Positions 36,905 through 46,878 of a stretch of DNA of 64,000 bases are shown here, one piece after another. Made by a program: the position numbers and the translations under genes. How positions within the stretch are numbered: the stretch's first letter is position 1; every line of letters begins with the position of its first letter. The notes below the pieces were generated by a model. The model was given only the letters and a program-made list of their open reading frames with translations, was not told the origin of the DNA and made no database searches. The stretch lies in NCBI GenBank assembly GCA_013339895.1, contig JABACO010000013.1, positions 7,936,504-8,000,503 on the forward strand, in the 5' to 3' direction. Source of the DNA: Ephydatia muelleri. Its lineage: Eukaryota; Porifera; Demospongiae; Spongillida; Spongillidae.

Positions 36905-37090
36905 TCCAGAGCTGTATGTGCTGTGGTGTGTGCATGGATGTGTGGGCTGTGTGTGCATGGATGTATGTGCTTGTGTGCATGGATGTGTGTGCTGTGTGTG
37001 CATGGATGTGTGTGCATGGATGTGTGTGCATGGATGTGTGTGCTGTGTGTGCATGGATGTGTGCTGTTGTGTGCATGGATGTGTGTGGAT
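36905..37090. repeat. Minisatellite, TGTGTGCATGGATG
   Basis: About 12 imperfect copies of a 12-16-bp unit built from TGTGTGCATGGATG with GTGTGCTGTG interruptions, soon after the pyrimidine tract. Confidence 0.9.
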
Positions 37091-37224
37091 ATCATGGTGT
37101 CTGCATAACTGATGCACAGCAGTGTATTTATTTGTCCTTATGTTCTCTCTCTCTCTCTCTCTCTTTCTCTTCACTCTCCTATCCTCTCCTTGTGTACCCC
37201 CTCCCCTGCATGCCAAAGCTCTGG

Positions 37225-37291
37225 CAGCCTTAGATGTGGTCGTCTCCACTCCTCAGAAGTCCAATCGCCCCCCTACAGGGTCTTTGCTAAA
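37225..37291 (+). CDS. Possible N-terminal exon of the Nup107 gene
   Basis: A candidate exon between a CTCTGGCAG acceptor and a GTAAAA donor reads ALDVVVSTPQKSNRPPTGSLLK. This is compatible with the disordered Ser/Thr/Pro-rich start of Nup107 proteins, which contains TP-rich segments. It is short and unconstrained, and it lies about 1.5 kb upstream of the first firmly placed exon, so the link is tentative. Confidence 0.25.
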
Positions 37292-37299
37292 GGTAAAAC

Positions 37300-38164
37300 C
37301 GTCTTTGAAGGTGAAAAAGGATTGTACCCACTTTCCCCTGCTCTGTGAGGAGGTTATTTCAAACCTGAAGTGCCTTCAGCTACTGTTTAATGTCTTGTGG
37401 TCCAGGGTTTACCTCTACAATTAAGGGGTTAACCCGAATAGTAAACGCTTGAATTACTAGCAAATAAACTATCAGTGGAAGATTGCCAATTACCATGTTT
37501 GTTTCTCTACCTTTGCCTAAGAGATGTACTGCATTATATTATTTAGCGCAACATTATATCAGCGATATGTATCTCAATATTTCGAGACATACCGCGCGTG
37601 TGTATATTAACTCTGGTTAGTGCAAAAATTTGATTTAACATTTCGTAAAAGTTGCTTATCCTCGAATGGTAAGTGCCAAATAGGTTGTCTGTTTGCTCTT
37701 ACAATCGGTAGAAATTATTACGAAAATGAGCCATGAATTTTGACATCAAAATGTACGGGGTTAGCCCCTAATTTTCGGGGTTAACCCCGTTACGGACCGC
37801 AAGACATTAAGTTAACGTATTTCACATGTGTTCATTATTTGCAGTTGGATTTGTGGGCATAATTTAACTCCTGACATGTATGGTATGTGTTGTAGAGGGC
37901 ACATACCCTTGCTTGTGTTGAGGACTAGCAGGTGAGGGTACAGGGTTGGACTACCAGGTGAGGGTACAGGGTTGGACTAGCAGATGAGGGTACAGGTTTG
38001 ACTAGCAGGTGGCAGGTGAGGGTACAGAGGTTTGTGGACAATGTCTGCTGTTGTTAAACCAGGGCTGCTTTCCATCAGGAGCGTGTCCTTGAAGCTGGTC
38101 TGGCATTGCCAGTCCCTCCCTCGCCAGCCCAGCACAGACACCACTCAGCACCACTGCCAGAGAG
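37300..38164. other. Spacer with GGGGTTAACCCC palindromes
   Basis: Contains repeated GGGGTTAACCC motifs at about 37426 and 37780, and GGGGTTAGCCCC at about 37757. These could be remnants of a small foldback element. Near 37930-38030 three short copies of GAGGGTACAGG with GACTAGCAGGTG occur. No gene is supported except a possible low-complexity exon ending near 38212 (ARELYDVDTPQ before GTATGG). Confidence 0.45.
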
Positions 38165-38400
38165 CTGTATGATGTGGACACTCCACAGGTATGGGAGGGA
38201 TGGATGTGGACACTCCACAGGTATGGGAGGGGGAGGGGGAGGGGGAGGGGATGGATGTGGACACTCCACAGGTATGGGAGGGGGAGGGGATGGATGTGGA
38301 CACTCCACAGGTATGGGAGGGAGGGAGGGATGTGGACATGGGAGGGAGGCATGTGGACATGGGAAGGATGGATGTGGACACTCCACAGGCATGGCATGGA
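38165..38400. repeat. Minisatellite with GTGGACACTCCAC hairpin core
   Basis: Five to six copies of a variable-length unit containing GGATGTGGACACTCCACAGG and a GTATGGGAGGG spacer of differing length. The GTGGA-CAC-TCCAC core can form a hairpin in each unit. Confidence 0.9.
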
Positions 38401-38602
38401 TGTATCATAGTTTTGGAGACTGTTGTTATAGCATGTTGATACACTTGTGTTGGGGTCATGCTATGGTTCATTGAAATTGGCACATTCACTTACCCACATC
38501 ACATACACTAAAAGGTATGGGGAAAACGTCAAAAACGAAATCAATAAAAAAAAAAAAAAAAACCTGCTCCGTTGAAAATTGTGCGATGGAGGAGAAAAAA
38601 AG

Positions 38603-38674
38603 TGCCGTAACCAGGATTCGAACCTGGGTTATTGCGGCCACAACGCAATGTCCTAACCACTAGACGATCACGGC
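38603..38674 (-). tRNA. tRNA-His (GTG)
   Basis: The 72-nt gene on the minus strand has acceptor GCCGTGA pairing with TTACGGC and discriminator A. The D arm contains the TAGTGGTTAG A box and the anticodon loop is TTGTGGC, so the anticodon is GTG. The GGTTCGAATCC B box is intact. The body closely matches the usual animal tRNA-His. A run of T on the minus strand just downstream (38595-38600 as A) is a Pol III terminator. It lies antisense upstream of the first solid Nup107 exon. Confidence 0.95.
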
Positions 38675-39171
38675 TATTCGTACACTTAGTGCTTTATAAC
38701 TGTTTCTGATCACTTGCATAGGCTTTGGAGAACACCTTCTACCAAGATCAAACGCTGGTATGTTTTCTACTGGTGTTCGCTTCGTAAAAATGATGACATC
38801 ATTGTTTTTTTCCAGTCTACACGCGGTGAACTTAGTAGACTTGGGCAAGTCACCTTTCTCGAAGAGAACCAACATGATATCACAATGGAGGAACCAGCCA
38901 TCAAAAGTAAGGTTGGAGCCTGGGAGTATGAGGGAACAGGCGAAAAATTAAAGACATACCTTACTTATTTTAAATTAACTAACCCCTTTGATATGTGTTA
39001 CATGCATCTGGTATTGGATGTTGTTGTTCATTTGCCTGCAGCTGGAAAGGAGCTTTTACATTCCTTTCATCAAGCTCTCAAGAGTCACCCAGATCGTGCA
39101 GACATTTTAGAACTGGTGTCTTTGTTTGAGAAGGTAATGCCCCATGAAATCTAGTTACTATGACCACTGTA

Positions 39172-39172
<1 letters not shown>

Positions 39173-39238
<66 letters not shown>
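39173..39238. repeat. (CA)n microsatellite
   Basis: Uninterrupted CA dinucleotides for about 65 bp in a Nup107 intron, 40 bp after an exon. Confidence 0.98.
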
Positions 39239-39240
<2 letters not shown>

Positions 39241-39390
39241 CTGTGTAGTGCACTACACAGTTTAAAAGGCATTAGTCCCATGTTGTCCAAAACCATTTAC
39301 CTCGTCTTGAAATTGATGCTAGTAGTTTATGGATGCGTGGTGGATGCATGATCGTGCAGATTCATTACTTCATATATTTCTGACCCCCTT

Positions 39391-39417
39391 GTGTGTGTGT
39401 GTGTGTTGTGTGTGTGT

Positions 39418-39461
<44 letters not shown>

Positions 39462-39462
39462 T
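39391..39462. repeat. (GT)n microsatellite
   Basis: GT dinucleotides for about 70 bp with two short interruptions. Together with the CA tract 150 bp upstream it could form a stem. Confidence 0.97.
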
Positions 39463-39789
39463 TTGTGTGTTGATATGTGGGTGGTAATGTACAGTGCACA
39501 GCATTTGTTTTGTTGCATACAAGCCAGTTTAGTACACTTAATGACACAAACGTCAGTGCATTTTGATGTACCCAAAACAAGGTTAATTTTTAAAAATCAT
39601 GCTTATTGAAGACGCACGATACTGTATCAGTGAGCATGGCATCTTGTAACCCATTCAGGAATATATGATGTATTTAGCGAGAGTGTATTCTGCTTCCCTC
39701 CTACCTCTTCTGACCCTCCTCTACATCAGGCATGTCAGGAAGAGTTGGAGAAATTGAAAGGATTGCAAGCATACAGCAGGTACACTCCC

Positions 39790-40105
39790 ATGCCAGCTCC
39801 TCCCCCTAATACAGCAGGTACACTCCCATGGCAGGTCTAGTCCCATGCCAGCCCCTCCCCCTAATCCAGGCAGGTACACTCCCATGGCAGGTCTAGTCCC
39901 ATGCCAGCCCCTCCCCCTAATCCTGTGCCTAAAGTGGGGCCCATGCCAGCCCCTCCCCTACATCATACAACACATGTGATCTTACAGCTGTAGTCCCATG
40001 CCAGCCCCTCCCCTTACATCCTACACACATGTGATCTTACAGCGGTAGTCCACATGCCAACCCCTCCCCCTACATCCTACACACATGTAGTCCCATGCCA
40101 GTCCT
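39790..40105. repeat. Minisatellite with CCATGCCAGCCCCTCCCC
   Basis: Irregular tandem copies, 50-60 bp, of a CCCATGCCAGCCCCTCCCCCTA motif with CACATGTGATCTTACAG inserts, located in a Nup107 intron directly after the 50-bp exon. Confidence 0.85.
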
Positions 40106-40154
40106 TGACCTCACACGGGACACATGCATTAAGCATGTACATGTGTTGAGTGCA

Positions 40155-40290
40155 GTGTGTGTGTGTGGTGTGTGTGTGTGTGTGTGGTGTGTGTGTGTGT
40201 GTGTGTGTGTGCGCATATTTGTGTGTGCATGTTGTGTGGCGCATGTGTAGTGTGTGTGTGCATGTCTGTGTGTGCATGTGTGTGGGGAGA
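40155..40290. repeat. (GT)n-rich tract
   Basis: GT dinucleotides with GTGCATG interruptions, in the same intron. Confidence 0.95.
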
Positions 40291-40639
40291 GGGGTGAGGG
40301 AGGGGGTTGAGGGGTGCAACATGTAATGATCTACATCCCCCAGGTCCACCTACCGACCGCCCTCCTATGATGACGGAGCTCAACTTGGAGAGAAGCACTT
40401 GGCAACTGGTGGGAGCCCTCTATGGAGACAGGATTAACCACGACCAATACGATGACGCGTTGAACATATGGATTTGATGGTGGGTGTGGTTCTCATGCAG
40501 TACAGCACATCTTTACTCTGTGCTTGTGTGTTTGCTTCCAAATGGTGCCCACCCACAGTTGTCCAATCGTTCGGATAAGGAGCTTGTGAATGAATTCTTT
40601 GAGAAAGATAGTTCTGTCCGTCAGGCCCAGGTGATTAGC

Positions 40640-40866
40640 TGTGGGGGAGGGAAGGAAGGGGAAGGGAGGGGGAGGGGAAGGAGAGAGGGAGGATAAAGGA
40701 GAGAGGGAGGGGGGAAGGAGAGGGGAGGGGAAGGAGAGAGGGAGGGGAAGGAGAGAGGGAGGGGAAGGAGAGAGGGAGGGGAAGGAGAGAGGGAGGAGAA
40801 GGGAGAGAGGGAGGGGAAGGGAGAGGGAGGGGAAGGAGAGAGGGAGGGGATGGAGAGAGGGAAGTG
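40640..40866. repeat. Polypurine minisatellite, GGGAGGGGAAGGAGAGA
   Basis: About 13 copies of a 15-17-bp all-purine unit, directly after the exon ending at 40630. Composition is the mirror of the large pyrimidine tract at 34540-36775. Confidence 0.95.
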
Positions 40867-41039
40867 AGGATGCGATATGTTAGTCCTGTGCACATCAAGC
40901 ACAGGATATGTATATGTATTGGGAAGTGGTGGTTGAAATAAAGGAGGAGATTGAATGGGGCAGAAGAAGGAGGACTGGGGGGGGTGGGAGGATAAGAGTA
41001 CATACATCCAATTTTTTGAGTTGCAAGTAGTCCTGCATG

Positions 41040-41662
41040 GGGCCGTTGTATCAGTGAGGGGTAGAATGAGGGTGAACTCCAGAAAGGGCATAATGGTGCT
41101 GGTGTATCAGTGAGGGGTTGTAGAATGAGGGTGAACTCCAGAAAGGGCATAATGGTGCTGGTGTATCAGTGAGGGGTAGAACGAGGGTGAACTCCGGAAA
41201 GGGCATAATGGTACTGGTGTTTCAGTGAGGGGTAGAACGAGGGTGAACTCCGGAAAGGGCATAATGGTGCTGGTGTATCAGTGAGGGGTTAGAACGAGGG
41301 TGAACTCCGGAAAGGGCATAATGGTGCTGGTGTATCAGTGGGGGTAGAACGAGGGTGAACTCCGGAAAGGGCATAATGGTACTGGTGTTTCAGTGAGGGG
41401 GGTAGTAGAACGAGGGTGAACTCCGGAAAGGGCATAATGGTGCTGGTGTATCAGTGAGGGGTAGAACGAGGGTGAACTCCGGAAAGGGCATAATGGTGCT
41501 GGTGTATCAGTGAGGGGTAGAACGAGGGTGAACTCCGGAAAGGGCATAATGGTGCTGGTGTATCAGTGAGGGGTAGAATGAGGGTGAACTCCGGAAAGGG
41601 CATAATGGTGCTGGTGTTTCAGTGAGGGGTAGAATGAGGGTGAACTCCGGAAAGGGCATGCA
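41040..41662. repeat. Minisatellite, ~56-bp unit, ~11 copies
   Basis: Eleven tandem copies of a well-conserved unit containing GTGTATCAGTGAGGGGTAGA, ACGAGGGTGAACTCCGGAAA and GGGCATAATGGTGCTG. Copies vary by single substitutions and small indels. It lies in the Nup107 intron between the exons at 40630 and 41707. Confidence 0.97.
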
Positions 41663-41857
41663 CTCGTATCTAAGTTTTGGGTTGCTTCCTTGGCATGGCT
41701 CCACAGCTTGTGTGTGTGGTGGACGGTTGGAGAAGAATGCTTTGTCCAATCTGGAGGAACACCCATGCAAGATCAACTATTTGCTGACACCATTAGCTGG
41801 GAAACACTCTCCATGACCTGCAACATGGCATAGGTGGCAAGAGTGCTGTCAGCTTGG

Positions 41858-41887
41858 TTTGTGTGTGTGGTGTGTGTGTGTGTGTGT

Positions 41888-41933
<46 letters not shown>

Positions 41934-42082
41934 TGTGTGTGTGTGTGTTGTGGGTGTGTGGTGTGTGTGTGTGTGTGGTGGTGTGTGGCATGTCGTGTGT
42001 GCATGTGTGTGCATGTGTGCATGTGCGTGCGTGTGCATGTGGTGTGTATGTGTGTGCGTGTGCATGTGTGCGTGTGTGTGCC
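41858..42082. repeat. (GT)n / GTGTGCATG tract
   Basis: A long GT-rich microsatellite with interruptions that changes to GTGTGCATGTGTGCGTG, ending about 45 bp before the last visible Nup107 exon. Confidence 0.96.
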
Positions 42083-42401
42083 TCACTTGAGGTGACCTTT
42101 GAGGTCTGGATCTTGTCTCTTTTCAGGATATTGATGCTCCCACGAGAGAAGGGAAGCACCTTTCTGACCTGGATGAAAAAGATGAGCTCTCCTTTTCGAA
42201 GCACCTGTTTGCGTGCATCTGCGCCGGCCAGCTTTCCAAGGTGAGTGGAGATCTAACACACCCCCACCCGTGGTTGTCCGTGTTATGCATCTATTACGTC
42301 AAAACAAATGGCAACGTTGTCACATGTGAATATAATGTACGGATGCGATGATTTCTATTCTTTCTTTATTAGTCCACCAACAAATGTGTTGTTGTGTAAG
42401 T

Positions 42402-42473
42402 GCCTTTGTAGCTCAGTGGCAGAGCACTGGTCTTGTAAACCAGGGGTCGGGAGTTCAATCCTCTCCGGAGGCA
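42402..42473 (+). tRNA. tRNA-Thr (TGT), copy 1
   Basis: The 72-nt cloverleaf has acceptor GCCTTTG pairing with CGGAGGC (two G-U pairs), an A box TAGCTCAGTGG, anticodon stem CTGGT/ACCAG around CTTGTAA (anticodon TGT), and a T arm with GAGTTCAATCC. A T-rich run follows immediately as a Pol III terminator. It lies about 160 bp after the last visible Nup107 exon, in its presumed intron. Confidence 0.94.
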
Positions 42474-42832
42474 CTTTCTTTTTTTCCCCTTTTTTTTTTT
42501 TCCTCCCTTCTATTTTGTTCGAGGCACTTTTTATTTTATTTTTTCCTATGCATTAAGCTTGCAAGTGACAAACGTATGAATCTCCTTTTTTATTTATTTA
42601 TGGGAATGATCAATTAGTAACTATTCCACTAAAGGAGAGAGACGGAATACGGGGAAAAGCACTCCTGTAAGGAGTGCGGCGAGGGTTCTAATGATAGTTA
42701 CTGATTAGTGCCCCTCCCATCTTGCTGAAACCTCTTTGTATTATTATCTAATAAGGTGAAGACTTGTACATATTATATTTAAATGGCGAATGCCCTTTGT
42801 TTGATTGATTCCAGCCATCGTTTGATATGTAA
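42474..42832. other. Spacer between the tRNA-Thr genes
   Basis: AT-rich. No feature beyond the Pol III terminator at its start. Confidence 0.6.
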
Positions 42833-42904
42833 GCCTTTGTAGCTCAGTGGCAGAGCACTGGTCTTGTAAACCAGGGGTCGGGAGTTCAATCCTCTCCGGA
42901 GGCA
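42833..42904 (+). tRNA. tRNA-Thr (TGT), copy 2
   Basis: Identical over all 72 nt to the copy at 42402-42473, in the same orientation, and followed by a run of 12 T. Flanking sequences differ apart from a short stretch, so the two form a tandem gene pair. Confidence 0.94.
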
Positions 42905-43024
42905 TGTTTTTTTTTTTTACACCTCTTGATGTTATCGGCAAGTTTCTGGAGAAGTGGACATGGTATAGATGATGGTGCAGCAGGCCTTCCCCATTTTCCT
43001 CACTGATCTAAACATCATCTAGAG

Positions 43025-44024
43025 NNNNNNNNNNNNNNNNNNNNNNNNNNNNNNNNNNNNNNNNNNNNNNNNNNNNNNNNNNNNNNNNNNNNNNNNNNNN
43101 NNNNNNNNNNNNNNNNNNNNNNNNNNNNNNNNNNNNNNNNNNNNNNNNNNNNNNNNNNNNNNNNNNNNNNNNNNNNNNNNNNNNNNNNNNNNNNNNNNNN
43201 NNNNNNNNNNNNNNNNNNNNNNNNNNNNNNNNNNNNNNNNNNNNNNNNNNNNNNNNNNNNNNNNNNNNNNNNNNNNNNNNNNNNNNNNNNNNNNNNNNNN
43301 NNNNNNNNNNNNNNNNNNNNNNNNNNNNNNNNNNNNNNNNNNNNNNNNNNNNNNNNNNNNNNNNNNNNNNNNNNNNNNNNNNNNNNNNNNNNNNNNNNNN
43401 NNNNNNNNNNNNNNNNNNNNNNNNNNNNNNNNNNNNNNNNNNNNNNNNNNNNNNNNNNNNNNNNNNNNNNNNNNNNNNNNNNNNNNNNNNNNNNNNNNNN
43501 NNNNNNNNNNNNNNNNNNNNNNNNNNNNNNNNNNNNNNNNNNNNNNNNNNNNNNNNNNNNNNNNNNNNNNNNNNNNNNNNNNNNNNNNNNNNNNNNNNNN
43601 NNNNNNNNNNNNNNNNNNNNNNNNNNNNNNNNNNNNNNNNNNNNNNNNNNNNNNNNNNNNNNNNNNNNNNNNNNNNNNNNNNNNNNNNNNNNNNNNNNNN
43701 NNNNNNNNNNNNNNNNNNNNNNNNNNNNNNNNNNNNNNNNNNNNNNNNNNNNNNNNNNNNNNNNNNNNNNNNNNNNNNNNNNNNNNNNNNNNNNNNNNNN
43801 NNNNNNNNNNNNNNNNNNNNNNNNNNNNNNNNNNNNNNNNNNNNNNNNNNNNNNNNNNNNNNNNNNNNNNNNNNNNNNNNNNNNNNNNNNNNNNNNNNNN
43901 NNNNNNNNNNNNNNNNNNNNNNNNNNNNNNNNNNNNNNNNNNNNNNNNNNNNNNNNNNNNNNNNNNNNNNNNNNNNNNNNNNNNNNNNNNNNNNNNNNNN
44001 NNNNNNNNNNNNNNNNNNNNNNNN
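43025..44024. other. Assembly gap, exactly 1000 N
   Basis: A round-number run of N is a scaffolding placeholder, so the true distance, and even the adjacency of the two sides, is unknown. Nup107 is cut off on the left side, and no Nup107 exon was recognised on the right. Confidence 0.99.
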
Positions 44025-44059
44025 CCTGAGCTGCATTATGGGTAATTACAGCATCACCC

Positions 44060-44340
44060 CACATTTGCATGTTAAAGCGTGGTGTCCGAGAGGGTCCAGA
44101 CTGTGGGCAGGGCCAGAAGGCACACTGAGAGCCCTGGGAGGTATCTAGGCCCAGCCACCACTGACAGCTACCCTGAATTCAATGGGGTCAAGATGTAGAC
44201 CTTGGGATGTGGAAGGACTAACTGATAGCCAGGATGTGGCATGAGGAGCTGAAACTGATAGCAGCCTAGCCTTGTTAGCAGGAGAGGATCGATCAAAAAG
44301 GTCTTGAAAACAAAGGTCATTCACTTTGTTGGTATAATTA
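44060..44340 (-). pseudogene. Retrotransposon scrap (copy F)
   Basis: The sequence around 44215-44290 resembles 29510-29580 of copy B (shared GAGTAACTGATAGCCA-type and GGCATGAGG stretches). On the minus strand it encodes a SAPHATSWLS-like segment, which in this family lies between the RT and the zinc knuckle. It is short and broken. Confidence 0.5.
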
Positions 44341-45203
44341 TTAAGATGTTTGCACAGGGTTGTTTTTTTTTAATTTTAAGTTATGCCAACTAAACAAAAG
44401 TACAGAACTGAAGCAAAAAGAATTTGTATTCAGTCCTTGACTGCAATATAATAGTAAGTACCCAATACTGGAAGATCGATTCAATCACACTTGTCTCTGT
44501 GGAGCTGAAGTCGGTGATAGAGTACAACAGATCAGTCGGGTACCCAGACTACCTGGAGCCATGACTGCATGTAGTGGTGTGTCAATGCCAATGCAGGCAC
44601 TAAGAGAAACATGTACTAGGATGGGACTGCGTTATCAAATTGTCATGGGTGGTGTGCATGTAGATCTTATCTCATGCAACTTTGCAAAGCCTGCACAAGC
44701 AGGCCAGGCCGGGTGCATGTGGGAGTCGACAAATCCAGTTCTACTGGGTAGGATAGAAACAGCTAATGCAGCAGAACACCTTCTAGTGATAGATATTGAG
44801 GCAAAATCAACATCACCGATAGAAATGCCCCACGTTGGGGTAGGAGGACGAGATGAATATTTGTCTTCACTGGACTGTCCTGCTTTTGAATGATCAGATC
44901 GACCCTCAGTGCTGATGGAGAGGTGACTTGCCACAAGTTCTATCATCAATAGTATACTCAACAGGGGCGGATTTAGGGGGGGGGGGGGGGCGGACCCCCC
45001 CTTCCTATATGAAGAATGACGTAATGCGTACTGTAATCTATGCAGCGTTCTGCATGTTACCGTCCTTGGATTTGCAAGATTGCACATCGTTCTATCCAAG
45101 CGGGGGACTATATCGATCTAACTAAATCCTCCTACATGCATGTGTATTAACGAAATATTTAATCGCGCGATCGATCGAATGGTGTGTGTGAGCAGGGAAT
45201 TGA
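44341..45203. other. Spacer with an unrecognised frame and a G-run hAT-like end
   Basis: Contains a 110-codon + frame (44561-44893) with no recognised domain, and at about 44963 the sequence CAGGGGCGGATTTAG followed by a run of G. CAGGGGCGGAT resembles hAT terminal inverted repeats, but I found no matching opposite end nearby. Confidence 0.4.
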
Positions 45204-46873
45204 CACAGGGAAATTATGCGTCAAATCATGTTATGATTTTACAAATGATTTGTTCAGATGATTCATATTATTTGAGACACTGCAAATTTTTCTTGGACGT
45301 CGACATCTCAGAATAAACATCTGCACGCATGCGTAAAAATCACATGTCCATTCTAATGAGAAAAATGGCGCGAAGACACGAAGAACTAGTACTCCAAAGA
45401 ATAGTATCACCGATGCACCTGCAAGTTTCCGTGAAGAATTAAGACTGTTGAAAGAAAGGATTGTACATCTTGAAACAATCGTGGACAAGATTGACGAATT
45501 GGAAGAGAAAATAGAGGAATTGATTAAAAGAGGTACGTATGTTTATACAGTGTATGATTCTTGAAATCATTGCACTGGGTTTGCGCTTAAATCCTTAACA
45601 CACGCATTTTTAGAGCCCGCCGTACTGGATCCTAACCTTGAACCATCCTGAAGCGCTACTAGAAGGCCGGTTGAGGGCGCTAAGGACGTCGTGCCACTGG
45701 TGCGTGTATGCATGTATATTCACGTCCATTCACGCTGATCTATCTGTTTCGTTTTTTTCATTGGTAGAATGCATGATATTACAAGACGCATTTTCGCAGC
45801 AACCACGTTTGAAAGAACTGATGACAACGACTCCATGGAGTAAGCTTGACTCTCAATCAAAAGAACAGCTTGCTACATCTGTGGAAGCTGCGCTGAGGTA
45901 CAATACGTGCCAGATTCCTACAAACAAGCGTATCCTGCAACGGATTAAGGTACGTATATGCTAGCTATAGTGTATGCATTTTGTAACTGGATTCACTGAT
46001 CGATTGTTGCAAAGGCCTACTATGCTATGCGTCGAATGTCTGAACTGCAAAGCTGATCCTGTAAGCTACATGAGCGGAAACTGTGCATGAAGAGGAGTAG
46101 ACTTACTTATGTAAGTAAATAGAAATAGAAATCATAACCTGTATGCATAGAAAAATGTGAAGGTTGACAAAATTATTTAATTTAGGTGGCTCGAGACAAA
46201 GCTGTAAAAGAAGCCATTTCCAAAGGAACAGTACAATCTGGAGATATGGAGATCATAACAAAATACGAGACTCTGTTAAGCCAATACCACCGGAAAATCT
46301 AACAATAGAGGTTGCTGATCATGAAGATGGTGCCAGCAAGGTGCGATGACTTGAGAGTATTTCTAAGGCTCGAGAGGCAAGATGGATAAAACATAATGTG
46401 TGCACCGCAACTCAGATGCAACTGATCAGGATGTTGAAGAAACATGTAGTACTGCAAGCAGAGTTCAGTATCCCCCTTAATCCCAAGTACAAGAAAGTGC
46501 ATCTGCTGGCAGTGAAGATGATCTCACTTCAGGATCAGATGTAGACTGAACTGAACTGAACTGTACTCTTTTCATTTCTAAAAGAAATGCATTCATGATT
46601 ACAAATAATTATTTCTGTGTGATTTGGTATATGATTTCCTTTTAAAAATCATCAAGATAATCATTGAACGATTTTTTGTGATTTTGAAATGATTCTACAG
46701 TACATTTCTGTATAAAATCACTACAAAAATCTCTGAGTTATTTTGGAATGATTTTATAATGATTTCACAATTGATTTTTCTCTGAAAGATCATATTCTGA
46801 TTTCACAGACGATTTCAAATGCTAAAATCGTGTGAAAAATCATAACATGATTTGACGCGAAATTTTCCCTGTG
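45204..46873 (+). mobile_element. DNA transposon with CACAGGG terminal inverted repeats and 5-bp target duplication
   Basis: Left end CACAGGGAAATTATGCGTCA and right end (inverted) CACAGGGAAAATTTCGCGTC continue as matching inverted repeats for roughly 40 bp through CAAATCATGTTATGATTTT. The pentamer ATTGA flanks both sides (45199-45203 and 46874-46878). The subterminal 200 bp at the right is full of GATTTT/AAATC motifs. The element is 1670 bp and holds a three-exon gene. A 5-bp duplication with ends starting CAC recalls Transib/ProtoRAG, but no RAG1-like protein is present, so the superfamily is open. Confidence 0.82.
45365..46302 (+). CDS. Spliced coiled-coil gene inside the CACAGGG transposon
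   Basis: Exons: about 45365-45532 (GTACGT donor, phase 1), 45768-45949 (TTGGTAG acceptor, GTACGT donor, phase 0) and 46186-46302 (TTTAG acceptor, TAA stop). The phases join without breaks. The product of about 155 residues begins basic, then has a heptad-rich coiled coil (FREELRLLKERIVHLETIVD, KIDELEEKIEELIKRE) and a helical C-terminal part (SKEQLATSVEAALRYN, VARDKAVKEAISKG). The ATG at 45365 is one base out of frame with the coiled coil, as if one A were missing in GCGCGAAGAC. No transposase motif is visible. It may be an accessory DNA-binding or oligomerisation protein, or a captured host gene. The family is not recognised. Confidence 0.55.
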
Positions 46874-46878
46874 ATTGA

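Larger units (their letters stand above)
38816..42240 (+). pseudogene. NUP107: Nup107-like nuclear pore gene, partial, several frame breaks
   Basis: Splice-bounded exons: 38816-38906, 39042-39133, 39730-39779, 40344-40479, 40559-40630, 41707-41833 and 42127-42240. The first three join in phase. The products align in order with Nup107, a scaffold subunit of the Y complex of the nuclear pore: LLHSFHQALKSHPDRADILE, STWQLVGALYGDRI, FEKDSSVRQAQ, SWE.TLHDLQHGI and DIDAPTREGKHLSDLDEKDE. The frame breaks within 40344-40385, again near 40466 (an extra AT), and at least three times in 41707-41833 (missing single bases, two in short T and A runs). The rest of the gene would lie in or beyond the N gap. 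It is either a decayed copy or a real gene in an unpolished assembly; single-copy essential status would favour the latter. Confidence 0.75.

Noticed and set aside
43008..44070. Frames of unknown residues over the N run
   Set aside because: Pure gap; no sequence information.
44561..44893. 110-codon + frame as a gene
   Set aside because: No recognisable domain, no clear splice or promoter context, and it is overlapped by an equally long frame on the other strand.
44963..45000. hAT transposon starting at CAGGGGCGGATTTAG
   Set aside because: Only one end seen; no matching inverted end or 8-bp duplication found within several kb.
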